Source: Allocatelliglobosispora scoriae (GTDB lineage Bacteria > Actinomycetota > Actinomycetes > Mycobacteriales > Micromonosporaceae). Taken from it: 64,000 bases of DNA. Position numbers and translations under genes: made by a program. The notes beneath the pieces are model-generated. The model was not told the DNA's origin, made no database searches, and saw only the letters and a program-made list of their open reading frames with translations. Of the stretch, positions 26,941 through 37,100 are shown piece by piece (positions within the stretch are counted from its first letter, which is position 1; every line of letters begins with the position of its first letter). The DNA lies in assembly GCF_014204945.1 (NCBI RefSeq), contig NZ_JACHMN010000003.1, positions 124,001 to 188,000 on the forward strand, in the 5' to 3' direction.

Positions 26941-26959
26941 CCTGTCGATAGTGGACAGG
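26941..26959. promoter_or_regulatory. Inverted repeat CCTGTC-n7-GACAGG between XRE and DUF397 genes
   Basis: Two perfect 6-bp arms in the divergent promoter region; a nearby TGTCttGACA palindrome (about 26907-26916) shares the TGTC/GACA words. A candidate operator for the XRE regulator, by position only. Confidence 0.3.
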
Positions 26960-26993
26960 GGCTCCACTTGGTTGATCTACTTCCGGAGCATAA

Positions 26994-27185
26994 ATGACCC
27001 AGCCCAACTCGGCAGCATGGCTGCGGAGCACCTTCTGTGAAGCGACCGCCTGCGTCGAAGCCCGTCGTGAGGGCAATGACGTGCTTCTTCGCAACTCGAC
27101 CGAGCCGGACCGCGTACTGGCGTTCGACGCCGTGGCCTGGGCCGAGTTCAGGATTGGCGTTGCAGAGGGCGAGTTCGACCTCTGA
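26994..27185 (+). CDS. DUF397 domain protein (partner of XRE/DUF5753 regulator)
   Basis: A 63-aa protein beginning MTQPNSAAWLRSTFCEATAC and ending AWAEFRIGVAEGEFDL. The order of a Trp/Ser opening, a Cys-Val-Glu strand (ACVEARREGNDVLLRNS) and the final W-x-x-F-x-x-G-V-x-x-G-E-F is the DUF397 pattern, though the opening is shortened and degenerate. DUF397 proteins usually pair with XRE/DUF5753 regulators; the partner here is divergent. An ATG at 27037 is out of frame and unrelated. The biochemical role is unknown; a toxin/antitoxin-like or sporulation-control role is proposed for the family. Confidence 0.82.
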   Translation: MTQPNSAAWLRSTFCEATACVEARREGNDVLLRNSTEPDRVLAFDAVAWAEFRIGVAEGEFDL

Positions 27186-27291
27186 TCGTTACAGAGGCTT
27201 TCGGTGTGAGACATGGGTGCTGCTGGCGTGAAGATAGCGTCGACAGCATCCATGTATGTAATGCCGATAGGCATTGGCGGGGCTTTCTGCA

Positions 27292-28077
27292 CTAACGCAT
27301 CGGCGTGAGCAGCGACCACAGGTCGATGGCGGCCGAGCGCGCGGTCGGGCGCTGGGTGCTCGACTTGTCCATGCACGAGCGCACCAGATCGGTCAGCGCC
27401 GTCGGCAGCCCGGGGATCGCCAGCACCGGCACGGGCGCGAGGCACTTCGGCGCGATGCCCCGGCGCGGGCGGCCCACGCTGCGGGTCTGGTAGGGCGAGG
27501 CGCCGGTCAGCATCCGGTAGAGCAGCACGCCCAGGGCATAGACGTCGTCGGCCCGGCACTCCTTGTCGACGGTCGACTCCGCCAGGCCGTAGTCGATGAT
27601 CTTCACGCCGCCGGGTGTCAGCATCACGTTGTCAGGGTTGAGGTCGCGATGGGTCACGCCGCGCCGGTGCGCCACCGCGAGCACGTCGGCGACACTCGCC
27701 CCGATGCTCGCCGCGTCGGGCCACTTCAGCAGCGTGAGCCGGTCGAGCCGGTCGGCGAGGGACTCGCCGTGCAGGAGCTCCATCACCATGAAGCCGAGCG
27801 CAGAGCCGTCCGCGAGCGACGTGTCCCCGAAGTCGTAGACGCGAGGCACGTTCGGGTGACGCAGCCGGTTGGTGATCTGGGCCTCAGCTCGGACGAGGTC
27901 GGCGACATCGGCCCTGGACGTGAGGGTTTTGACGGCGTGTGGACGCGCGCTGACCGCATCGACCGCGCGATAGACATGGGAGACGCCACCCCGGGCCAGC
28001 CGACCGGTCAGCACATAGCGACCAGCCAACGCAGTTCCCACGGGTAGCCACACGGAAGTGAAGTGTTCCCGATACAT
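27292..28077 (-). CDS. Small soluble Ser/Thr protein kinase with shortened activation segment
   Basis: A 261-aa kinase from ATG 28077, which has AGGA just upstream; a GTG at 28179 would add 34 residues with no domain. The Gly-rich loop is GRLARGGVSHVY, the ATP-binding Lys is about residue 50 in HAVKTL, the alpha-C Glu may be E65 in LVRAEAQI, and the catalytic loop is HRDLNPDN (Asp145, Asn150). The metal-binding motif is DYG (162-164) instead of DFG. After DYGLA only about 13 residues precede DVYALGVLLYRML, so the phosphorylatable loop and the APE motif are missing. No transmembrane segment or extracellular PASTA domain is present. It may be constitutively active, or partly degenerate. No obvious substrate neighbour. 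Confidence 0.85.
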   Translation of the reverse strand: MYREHFTSVWLPVGTALAGRYVLTGRLARGGVSHVYRAVDAVSARPHAVKTLTSRADVADLVRAEAQITNRLRHPNVPRVYDFGDTSLADGSALGFMVMELLHGESLADRLDRLTLLKWPDAASIGASVADVLAVAHRRGVTHRDLNPDNVMLTPGGVKIIDYGLAESTVDKECRADDVYALGVLLYRMLTGASPYQTRSVGRPRRGIAPKCLAPVPVLAIPGLPTALTDLVRSCMDKSSTQRPTARSAAIDLWSLLTPMR

Positions 28078-28214
28078 CCATCCTGGACAATAGGCAGCCT
28101 TCCTAACCGGTAGTTCAGGGTCAGTCGGATTGATCACAGGGTCGCCGGGAACTATCCGAGCGGACTCTGCGACTATCACCGAGGTGCCCGAGAGGGCGGG
28201 TGAAGGGAGTCGCC

Positions 28215-28922
28215 GTGAAGGTGTCGAGCCGGGTTGCGGCAGTGGTCGCAGGTGGTCTGTTCGGTGCGTTGGTGCTGGCGGGAGCCGCGTCTGCGCATGT
28301 CGAGGTGAGTGCCAAACCGGCCCGGGCGCTCGCGTCGGACGCCGTGGTCTCCTTCGACGCCGAGGCCGAGTCGGGCAAGGCCGGGATCAAGTCCGTCCGG
28401 GTCGTGCTGCCCGCGGGGATCCTGCCGGCCGATGTCACCCTCGCCTCTGGGCCCGCGGGCTGGACGCTCACGCCGACCGAGGACGGTTACACCGTCGGGG
28501 GGACACCCCTGGCGACGAAGAAGAACGCCGTCTACTCGATCAAGGTGCGGCAGCTGCCCAACGCGGCGAGCCTCACCTTCAAGTCGCTCGTCAACTACAC
28601 CGACGGCCAGGTCGACCGCTGGATCGGGGAGCCGAAGGCGGACAACCCGGCCCCGGTGCTCAAGCTCGCCGCCGCCGATCCGGCAGCCATCGCCTCGGCG
28701 TCCGCAGCGGCCGCTTCACCGTCGCCGTCGCCATCCCCGGTGACGGTCACCAGTGCCCCGGCCCCGGTGGTCTCGACCTCCGCCGCCGCGGCGGCCGATG
28801 AGGGTGGTTCCGGGGTGGGTACCTGGCTCGTCGGCGGCATCGTCGCCCTCGCCGCCGCCGGCACGCTGCTCGTCCTCCTGCGCCGCCGCGACACCGGCAA
28901 CGGCCCCGAGGGCCAGTCCTGA
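28215..28922 (+). CDS. YcnI-like (DUF1775) copper-binding exported membrane-anchored protein
   Basis: A 235-aa exported protein. The signal peptide (VAAVVAGGLFGALVLAGAASA) ends just before HVEVSAKPARA, so the mature protein would start with His, as in YcnI proteins where that His binds copper. Residues about 28-150 form the DUF1775 beta fold with VRVVLPAGILPADVT and VDRWIGEP, the Trp region near the metal site. A Ser/Pro/Ala-rich linker and one C-terminal membrane helix (GTWLVGGIVALAAAGTLLVL) with a basic end follow. I use GTG 28215, 5 bases after GAAGGGAG, rather than GTG 28200. The usual YcnJ/CopCD and SCO-like partners are not nearby. It is divergent from the kinase gene. Confidence 0.8.
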   Translation: MKVSSRVAAVVAGGLFGALVLAGAASAHVEVSAKPARALASDAVVSFDAEAESGKAGIKSVRVVLPAGILPADVTLASGPAGWTLTPTEDGYTVGGTPLATKKNAVYSIKVRQLPNAASLTFKSLVNYTDGQVDRWIGEPKADNPAPVLKLAAADPAAIASASAAAASPSPSPSPVTVTSAPAPVVSTSAAAAADEGGSGVGTWLVGGIVALAAAGTLLVLLRRRDTGNGPEGQS

Positions 28923-28944
28923 CCCTCCGGCCCCCAAGCTCACC

Positions 28945-29024
28945 CCAAGATCGCCGCAACTCTTCAAGAGTTGGTCCTAACGGGTTTTCCAGGACCAACT
29001 CTTGAAGAGTTGCGGCGATCTTGG
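28945..29024. repeat. Full-length palindromic repeat B: 34-bp perfect inverted repeat, convergent-gene terminator
   Basis: Arms 28945-28978 and 28991-29024 are perfect reverse complements of 34 bases with a 12-base loop. The arms match those of repeat A (4684-4760), including the inner CAACTCTT-N-AAGAGTTG palindrome, but here the unit centre base is C in the left arm where A has G. It lies between the convergent YcnI-like gene and hrpA. Confidence 0.9.
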
Positions 29025-29047
29025 CGTCCGGTCACCCCCGCTGTTGC

Positions 29048-32000
29048 TCAGAGGGCGTCCATGGCCTTGTAGATGCGCTTGTCGGAGACGGGGTACGCCG
29101 TGCCCAGGGTCTGAGCCCAGTAGCTGACCCGGAGCTCCTCGATCATCCAGCGGATGTGCGGCACGTTGGCGCGGAGGGACTTGTACTCCTCCTGCACCTC
29201 CTGCACCTGCCGCATGAACTGGCGGTCCTTGTCGGGCTGCTGCGGCAGCCGCTCCAGGCGCTGCTGCATCGCACCGAGGTAACGGGGGAGTTCCCGCAGC
29301 TGGGTCTGCCCGGTGCCGGAGACGAAGCCGGGGTAGACCAGCCCCGCGAGCTGCACCTTCAGGTCGGCGAGGGCGGGCAGGAGGGCCGGGGTGGGCGTAC
29401 CCCGAAGCTGGTTGGAGATCTGATGCGCGGCCGTGAGGATCCGCGCGACATCGCCGATGATCGTGAACGCGACGTCGTGGACCTCGAAGCGCACCTTGTC
29501 GCGAAGCTTGACGAACCCGGCCTCGTCCCAGGGCCGGACCGCCCGCCTCCAGCATCAGCGTGTCGATCGCGCAGGCGATGCAGTCGTCGAGCAGCGCCGG
29601 GACGCTGCCGCCGGGAGCGTGGCCGAGGGCGAGCTTCTGCGCGTTGGTCAGGCGGGTGACGAGCGGCTTGAGCGGGGACGGGTTGCCGAGCAGGATGAGC
29701 CGCCGGGTGCCGAGCCACATGTGCAGGCGCTGCTCGGCCTCGGTCTCCAGGACGCGCAGGCCGACCGTGCTGCCCTCGTCATAGAGCGACGGGAAGGCCT
29801 TGACCGTGTTGCCGCCCCGGGTGCGGACGAAGCCGCGCGGGATCGTGCCGAAGGTCCAGGTGGTCTTGCCGCGCTGCTCGATCTCGTCGGCGACGGCGGA
29901 GATCGCCTCGCGGACCTTGGGGGTGAGCTTGCGCTGGAGCGCGACGAGGTCCTTGCCCTCGCCGACCACCTTGCCGCCCTCGCCGATCACCCGGAAGGTC
30001 ATCCGCAGGTGGTCGGGCACCTTGGCCAGGTCGAACTCGTGGCGGGGCAGGATGATCGAGGCCATCCGGCCCAGCTCCCGGGCGAGCGCGTCCTGCATCG
30101 GCGTGCCGTCGGCCTTGAGCATCCGGACCAGGTCGTGGGCGTGGTCGGGCACGGGGACGAAGTAGCGCCGCAGCGGCTTGGGCAGCGACCGGATCAGGTG
30201 CGTGATCAGGTCCTCCCGCATGCCCGGGACGAGCCAGTCGAAGCCCTGGGGTTTCACCTGGTTGAGCGCGGGCAGCGGGATGTGCACGGTGACGCCGTCG
30301 GCGGCGGTGCCCGGCTCGAACTGGTAGGTCAGGCGCAGCTTCAGCTCGCCCTGCTCCCAGAAGTCGGGGTAGTCCTGCGCGGTGACCCGGTTGGCCGCCT
30401 CGTTGACGAGCAGCGCCTCGGTGAAGTCGAGCAGGTTGGGCTGGGTGAGCTTGACCTTCTTCCACCAGGCGTCGAAGTGCCGCGACGAGACGACGTCGGA
30501 GCCGATCCGCTCGTCATAGAAGGCGAAGAGGGTCTCGTCGTCGACGAGGATGTCGCGGCGGCGGGCCCGGTGCTCCAACTCCTCGACCTCGTCGATGAGC
30601 GCCAGGTTTTCCTTGAAGAACTTGTGGTGCGTCTCCCAGTCGCCCTCGACGAGGGCGTGGCGGATGAAGAGTTCGCGGGAGAGTTCCGGGTCGATCCGGC
30701 CATAGTTGACCTTGCGGGCGGCGACGATCGGCAGGCCGTAGAGGAGCACCTTCTCGATCGCGATCACGGCACCCTGCTTGCGCTCCCAGTGCGGCTCGCT
30801 GTAGCTGCGCTTGACGAGGTGCTCGGCGAGCGGCTCGATCCACTCGGGCTCGATCTTCGCCACCACGCGAGCCCAGAGCCGGGAGGTCTCGACCAGCTCA
30901 CCCGCCATCACCCAGCGCGGCTGCTTCTTGAACAGCGACGACCCGGGCGCGATGGCGAACTTCGCGGCGCGCGCTCCGGCGTATTCATGGATGGTCCTGC
31001 CCTTGGGGTTTGCCTTCTCCTCGACCTCCTTGAGGCCGATGTGCGAGAGCAGGCCGGACAGGAGGGAGATGTGGATCTGCTGCGGTGCCGGGGCGGTCGT
31101 GTTGAGGGTCATGCCGAGCGACTTGATCGTGTGGCGGAGCTGGCTGTCGATGTCCTGCCACTCGCGCACCCGCAGGTAGTGGATGAACTCGGCCTTGCAG
31201 GTGCGGCGGAACTGGTTGCTGCTCAGCTCCTTCTGCTGCTCGCCGAGGTATTTCCACAGGTGCAGATAGGACATGAAGTCCGACTCGGGGTCGGCGAAGC
31301 GCGCATGCTTCTCGGCGGCGGCCTGCTGGTTGTCAGACGGCCGCTCGCGCGGGTCCTGAATGGAGAGTGCTGCCACGATGACCATGACTTCGCGCAGACA
31401 GCCGTTGCGATCGGCCTCCACGACCATCCGGGCCAGGCGCGGGTCGACCGGCAGCTGCGACAGCTTGCGGCCGAGCGGCGTCAGCTCCTTGCCCTTCAGG
31501 GCGCCGAGCTCTTCGAGCAGCGCGATGCCGTCGCGCACGTTGCGCTTGTCCGGCGGGTCCAGGAAGGGGAAGTCGGCCAGGTCGCCCAGGCGCAGGGCGG
31601 TCATCTGCAAGATCACAGAAGCCAGGTTGGTACGCAGAATCTCGGGATCGGTGAACTCCGGCCGACTGAGGAAGTCCTCCTCGTCGTAGAGCCGGATGCA
31701 GATCCCCTCCGACACGCGACCGCAGCGGCCCTTGCGCTGATCGGCACTCGCCTGCGAGATCGCCTCGATCGGCAGCCGCTGCACCTTGGTCCGATGGCTG
31801 TAACGGGAGATACGTGCCGTGCCGGGGTCGATGACGTATTTGATGCCCGGGACCGTCAGCGACGTCTCGGCGACGTTGGTGGCGAGCACGATCCGCCGAC
31901 CGGTGTGCGGGGCGAAGACCCGGTGCTGCTCGGCGGTGGAGAGCCGGGCATAGAGCGGCAGCACCTCGGTGAAGCGCAGGTCACGCTTGTTGAGCGCGTC

Positions 32001-32888
32001 GGCGGTGTCGCGGATCTCCCGCTCGCCGCTGAGGAAGACCAGGATGTCGCCGGGACCCTCCGCGACGAGCTCGTCGACCGCGTCGCTGATCGCCTGGAGC
32101 TGGTCGCGGCCGTCGCCGTCCTCGTTGAGCGGGCGATATCGCACCTCGACCGGGAAGGTCCGGCCGGTGACCTCGACGATCGGGGCGTCGCCGAAGTGCT
32201 TCGCGAAGCGCTCCGGGTCGATCGTCGCCGAGGTGATGATCACCTTGAGGTCGGGGCGGCGCGGCAGGATCTGCTTGATCAGGCCGAGGATGAAGTCGAT
32301 GTTGAGGCTGCGCTCGTGCGCCTCATCGATGATGAGCGTGTCATATTGCCGCAGGTCGCGGTCGTTCTGCAGCTCCGCCAGCAGGATGCCGTCGGTCATC
32401 ACCTTGATGTAGCTGTTGGCGCTCACCGAGTCGGAGAACCGGATCTTGAAGCCGACCGCCTCGGGCTGGTTGAGCTCCTCGGCGATCCGGTCGGCGACCG
32501 CGCGGGCGGCGATGCGGCGCGGCTGGGTGTGACCGATCAGACCCCGGACGCCTCGACCGAGCTCCAAGCAGATCTTGGGCAGCTGGGTCGTCTTGCCGGA
32601 GCCGGTCTCGCCCGCGACGATGACGACCTGGTGGTCGCGGATCGCCGCGAGCAGGTCGTCCTTGCGCTGGCTGACCGGCAGCTCGGCCGGGTAGGTGATC
32701 GTCGGGATGCCTGATCGCCGCGTGGCCAGCCTGGCCTCGGCCCGCTCGACCTCGCTCGCGATCTCGGTGAGGGCCTGCTGGCGGGCCTCAGGTTCGCGGA
32801 CCTTGCGGGTGCCATCCAGCCGCCGTTGCAGGCTGCGCTGGTCGCGCGGCATCAGCTCGGAGATGCGGGTGCGGAGATCGTGAGTCAT
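29048..32888 (-). pseudogene. hrpA: ATP-dependent RNA helicase HrpA, single-base frameshift near 29531-29533
   Basis: A DEAH-box helicase of about 1279 aa once one base is removed; E. coli HrpA is about 1300 aa. The body has GETGSGKTTQLP (motif I), DEAHERSLN (motif II), SATIDPERF (motif III) and RKGRCGRV (motif VI), then HA2/OB and the long HrpA C-terminal region. The frame is intact from ATG 32888 to CIACAIDTLMLEAGGPA; the next codons should encode WDEAGFVKLRDKVRFEVHDV but the observed frame reads LGRGRV because of an extra G among 29531-29533. The true C-terminus continues in the other frame to 29048 (KRIYKAMDAL). Uncorrected, translation runs on into palindromic repeat B. Either a true frameshift or a sequencing error. 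HrpA acts in mRNA processing and rescue of stalled ribosomes. Confidence 0.88.
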
Positions 32889-32963
32889 GTCCAGCCCAGG
32901 ATATGCAGGATCCGCTCCGGACTCGAACGCGTTTCCGCCGGGTGGGCTCTTTACGATCATTTG

Positions 32964-33359
32964 ATGACTTCACGGGTACGCGAATTGCGGCTGGTGGTGA
33001 CCGCTGCCGACTATGACGCGGCGCTGCGGTTCTATCGGGATGTGCTGGGGTTGGACGAGCGGGCGGCCTTCTCCTCGCCGGGCGGCCGGGTGACGATCCT
33101 GGAGGCCGGGCGGGCGACGTTGGAGATCGCCGACCCGTCGCACGCCGCCTATATCGACGAGGTGGAGGTGGGGCGCCGGGTGGCGGGGCACCTGCGGGTG
33201 GCGTTCGAGGTGGCTGACGCGCCCGGGGTCACGGCGGAGCTGGTCGAGGCGGGTGCGGAGCTGGTCGCCGAGCCGACGGTGACGCCGTGGAACTCGCTCA
33301 ACTCCCGGCTGGAGGCACCCGGCGGGCTTCAGCTCACGCTCTTCGCCGAGCTGGGCTGA
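32964..33359 (+). CDS. VOC (glyoxalase/bleomycin-resistance fold) family protein
   Basis: A 131-aa single-chain vicinal-oxygen-chelate protein. Two beta-alpha-beta-beta-beta modules are visible: RELRLVVTAADYDAALRFYR ... TLEIADP and HLRVAFEVADAPGVTAELVE ... LQLTLFAEL. Family members bind metal and act as isomerases, dioxygenases or antibiotic-binding resistance proteins; the metal ligands are not strongly conserved here, so activity cannot be predicted. The start at ATG 32964 opens directly into the first module. Divergent from hrpA, 75 bp apart, and followed by a short hairpin of the palindromic-repeat family. Confidence 0.85.
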   Translation: MTSRVRELRLVVTAADYDAALRFYRDVLGLDERAAFSSPGGRVTILEAGRATLEIADPSHAAYIDEVEVGRRVAGHLRVAFEVADAPGVTAELVEAGAELVAEPTVTPWNSLNSRLEAPGGLQLTLFAELG

Positions 33360-33382
33360 GACGCTCCGCCGTCACCTCTCAC

Positions 33383-33415
33383 GACCGCCGCAACTCTTCG
33401 AGAGTTGCGGCGGTC
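33383..33415 (+). terminator. Hairpin related to the palindromic repeat family, after VOC gene
   Basis: GACCGCCGCAACTCT pairs perfectly with AGAGTTGCGGCGGTC around a TCG loop. The stem shares CCGCAACTCT/AGAGTTGCGG with repeats A and B but has diverged elsewhere. It begins 24 bases after the VOC stop, so it likely ends that transcript. Confidence 0.75.
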
Positions 33416-33459
33416 TTGTCGATTTCTCGTAATATTAATTCCTACTAGATCGCTAGGAT

Positions 33460-34092
33460 ATGGCGCATGATCGAGGAATGACCCTCACTGTCGATGACGA
33501 TCTTCTGCTCGCGCTCGGGCGTGAGGCACAGGATCTGCTCTTCCGCAACGCGCGCACCGCCAACACCTTCACCGACGAACCCGTCGACGAGGAGCAGGTG
33601 CGGGCGATCCACGAGCTCGTCCGGCTCGCGCCGACGGCGTTGAACGCCCAGCCGCTGCGTACGCTGCTGGTGCGCTCCGACGCTGCCCGGATGCGGCTCC
33701 TGGCGCACGTCTCCGACGGCAACCGGGCCAAGACCGCCACGGCGCCCCTCGTCGCGGTGCTCGCCGCCGACACCGAGTTCCACGAGAACCTGCCCGAGCT
33801 CTATCCCCGGCGGCCCAAGGCGCGGGAGTGGTTCACCGATCCGGCCTATCGGGAGGCGCAGGCGAAGTTCAACGCCACCCTGCAGATCGGGTATTTCCTG
33901 ATCGGCGTGCGCGCCGCCGGGCTGGCGGCGGGGCCGATGGCCGGCTTCGACAACGCCGGGGTGGACCGGGAGTTCTTCCCGGACGGCCGGCACCGGTCGC
34001 TGCTGCTGGTCAACATCGGTCGTCCCGGCCCGGACGCGTGGGACGAGCGGCTGCCCCGCCTGGGCTTCGACGAGACGGTCTGGACGATCTGA
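33460..34092 (+). CDS. Nitroreductase-family protein, RutE-like (malonic semialdehyde reductase)
   Basis: A 210-aa FMN-dependent nitroreductase. ARTANTFTDEPVDEEQVRAI, VRLAPTALNAQPLRTLLVRS and the C-terminal AGPMAGFDNAGVDREFFPDG are typical of the RutE/HadB branch, where RutE reduces malonic semialdehyde to 3-hydroxypropionate in pyrimidine breakdown. No other rut genes are present, so the substrate is uncertain. The start may be ATG 33460 or ATG 33478 (GAGGA next to it); both have ribosome sites set unusually close. The region just upstream is unusually AT-rich (TAATATTAAT) and has TCCTA-n9-TAGGA symmetry, possibly an operator. Confidence 0.83.
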   Translation: MAHDRGMTLTVDDDLLLALGREAQDLLFRNARTANTFTDEPVDEEQVRAIHELVRLAPTALNAQPLRTLLVRSDAARMRLLAHVSDGNRAKTATAPLVAVLAADTEFHENLPELYPRRPKAREWFTDPAYREAQAKFNATLQIGYFLIGVRAAGLAAGPMAGFDNAGVDREFFPDGRHRSLLLVNIGRPGPDAWDERLPRLGFDETVWTI

Positions 34093-34121
34093 GTCTGTCC
34101 CCGCACGGGCCGGCAGGCGGA

Positions 34122-37100
34122 TTACTCCTGGCGGTGGCGCTGGCGGGACATCTCCAGGGCGCTGCGCAGCTCGGCCATGATCCGGGGACCGCGCCGGGCG
34201 AAGCCGAGCTCGTCGATCGCCTCGTCAAGCACGTCCTCCTCGGTCCGCAGCCGACCGTCGCTCTCGATCCACGCGAGCAGCTCCACCAGCGTGCCGACCG
34301 AGTAGTCCGCGATCGGCAGCCCCGGCTCGAAGTCGGGCCGCTGCCGGGTGCGGATCCGCTCCGGACCCGCCTCGATAGGACCAACTCTTGAAGAGTTGCG
34401 GCGATCGTGGGCGTCGGCGGGAGACGCGGGCGCGGCTGCCTCCTGCGCCGGAGCCCCGGCCGGAGCCGCGGTCGGAGCCGGTGCTGGAGTGCCGGCCGGG
34501 GCCAGGTCCGCTGCCGTCGCGGTGGAACCTGCCGCGACGGGCATGGCCTGCGCTGCCGTGGCTTCCGTCGCGGTCTGCCCGGCTGCGCCGGCGGGCTGGC
34601 GGGTGAGGTCGGTCAGGGTCGGGGCGAGCGGCTCGGAGTCGAGGCTCAGCGGGCCCGTCGCCGAGACGACGCCGGGAACCGTGCCGGGGGGCACGGGAAT
34701 CGTCCCGACCGGCGCTGCGGCCGTCTCGGCGGCGGCCAGCGCCAACTGGTAAGCCTCCACGGCCCGGGCCACCTCACGGTGCGGATCGCGGGACCAGTCC
34801 GTCGACCAGATCCGGTGGAACCGCCAGCCGAGCCGCTCCAGGTGCTCCTTGCGCAGGCGCTCGCGGTCGCGAACCGTCGCGCCGGAGTGGTAGGTCGCCC
34901 CGTCGGCCTCGATCGCGAGGATCAGCTCCTCCGGCCGCTCCGGATGGGTGGCGACGAAATCGATCCGCTGCCCGCTCACGCCGTAGGAGACGGTGAGCGG
35001 GATCCCGGCGGCGACGAGCCGGTCGCGTACGTCGGTCTCGAAGGGCGTCAACCTCGGTGCCAGCGCGTCGCTGCGTCCGCCGAGCGAGCCGGTCTCGGCG
35101 AACTCCAGATAGGCCTTGAGCATCCGGGTGCCGTCGCCGGTCAGCTTCGCCGGGTCCATCTCCAGGTGGCTGAAGGAGCTGACGACCGTCACCCGGCGCT
35201 TCGCCCTGGTGATCGCGACGTTGAGCCGCCGGTGCCCGCCCGCGATGTTGAGCGGCCCGAAGCGGTAGAGCATCCGGCCGTCGGCGCTCTTGCCGTAGCC
35301 GACCGAGATGATGATCGCGTCGCGCTCGTCGCCCTGCACCCGCTCGATGTTCTTGACGAAGAACGGCTCGTGGCTCGTCGCGGAGAAGAATCCGTGCAGT
35401 TCAGGCAGCTTGGTGATCGCCTTGCGCAGCGCGGCGTCGATCTTCTCGGCATGGGTGAGGCCCATCGTGATCACGCCGAGGGACTCGTTCGGCCGCTGCC
35501 GGGCGTGGTCCAGGATCAGCTCGACCACCGTCGCGACCTCGTCGGCGCCGCCCGGGTGGTGGGTCAGGCTGCCCTTCGCCGCGGTGCCCGGGAAGGTCGT
35601 CAGCGCGTTGCCGTTGGGGGCGTAGATGTGCGAGTTGGAGAAGGCGATCAGGCGCTCGTCGCGGCTGCGGTAATGCCAGGACAGGTGCTTGACCTGCGAC
35701 ATCGGCAGCGCGGCGGCGAATGCCTGCAGCAGCGACTCGACATCGGCGGTGAGCTCGCCCTCGTCGTCGTCCTCGACCAGCTCCGGCGCGTCGGCCCGGT
35801 CGAAGAAGCGGGTCGGCGGGAGCTGGTGCTCATCGCCCGCGACGACGACCTGGTTGCCCCGCATGATCGCGGTGATGCCCTCGGTCGGCTCGACCTGGCT
35901 CGCCTCGTCGAAGATGACGACATCGAAGAGGCGCTGCGGCGGGAGGACCTGGCTGACGAGCAGCGGGCTCATCGCCCAGCACGGCTTCACCGCGGTGAGC
36001 ACCTCGGGCGCGCGCCGGAAGAGTTCCCGCATCGGCAGGTGGCGGGCCTTCTTCGCCGCCTCCTTGCGGATGAGCTGCTGCTGCTCGGGGTGCCTGTCGA
36101 GGACCGAGACGAGGTGGGCTGCGGCGGCGTGGCGTACGCGTCCGGCGGTGGTGCCGATGTGCCCTCGGTCGGCGTCGGCGTACTCGACCGCGACGGCATG
36201 CAGGGCATCGCCGTGGAACTGGGCGTACGCGGGGTCGCTCGCCACCACGTGGTCGAGGATCGAGCTGAGCCACGCGTGGTCGAAGGCGGCCTCGGCACCG
36301 GCGGCGTCGGCGTTGCGGCGTCCGAGCTCCTCGAGCAGGCGCTGGGTCTGCCAGGGCGTGACGGCGGTGCGGAGCTCGTTGCGGCGTACCGCCCGCATGA
36401 GCCCGGATTGATCGGCGGCGAGTGTGTCGAGCATCCGCTGCAGCGCGTCCAGGGTGATCGATTCCGTGCTGAGCGGCAGGTAGGCGGCGAGCTCCGCGAG
36501 CCCGTCGTCGAGCGCGCGCAGCGACTGGCGAGCGGCGTCGAGAGCGGGCGGGACCGCCGGGATCGCACCCGGGTGGGCCGCGACCTCGCGCCAGCGGACG
36601 AGCTGGTCGCGGACGGCGAGCAGGCTCCCGTGCAGCGTTCCCTTGGCCGGTCGGCCCCGGCCGAGCCAGAGCGAGCCGACCTCGCGGACGGCGGCCCGGC
36701 GCTCGGACCAGCCGAGCTGCGGCATCGTGGCCTTGCGCTCGGCCCGCTCCGCGGTCGCGGCGAGCCACCGGTCGAGCGGCCCGGCATAGATCCGGGGCCG
36801 GAACGAGGTGAGGGTCGCCTGGACCTCCTCGACGAGGCTGATCAGGTCACGGGTCGCCGCCAGGTTGGCCGGCGGGCGCAGCCCGGTCTGGTCGAGGGCC
36901 TGCTGCAGGTGGGCCCGTGCCGTCGGCAGCAGCTCATGATCGAGGCGGCCGGCGGCGTCCATCGCGGCCGGGACCTGCGCAGACGAGGTGAGCGTGGTCC
37001 GGGCCCACGGCTCGCTCCACCGGCTGGGGGCGAACTCGCCGAGCCGGGCGAGTTCGGCGAGGGCGTCGCGGAGCTGGGCGGCCTTGTCGGCGGTGAGCTG

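Noticed and set aside
29433-32714. A 1093-codon plus-strand frame opposite hrpA
   Set aside because: HrpA motifs run the whole length of the minus strand; this is a shadow frame.
33440-33477. Regulator binding site upstream of the RutE-like gene
   Set aside because: An AT-rich stretch with TCCTA/TAGGA symmetry exists, but the arms are only 5 bp, there is no neighbouring regulator and it overlaps the possible start codons, so I note it only in the gene entry.
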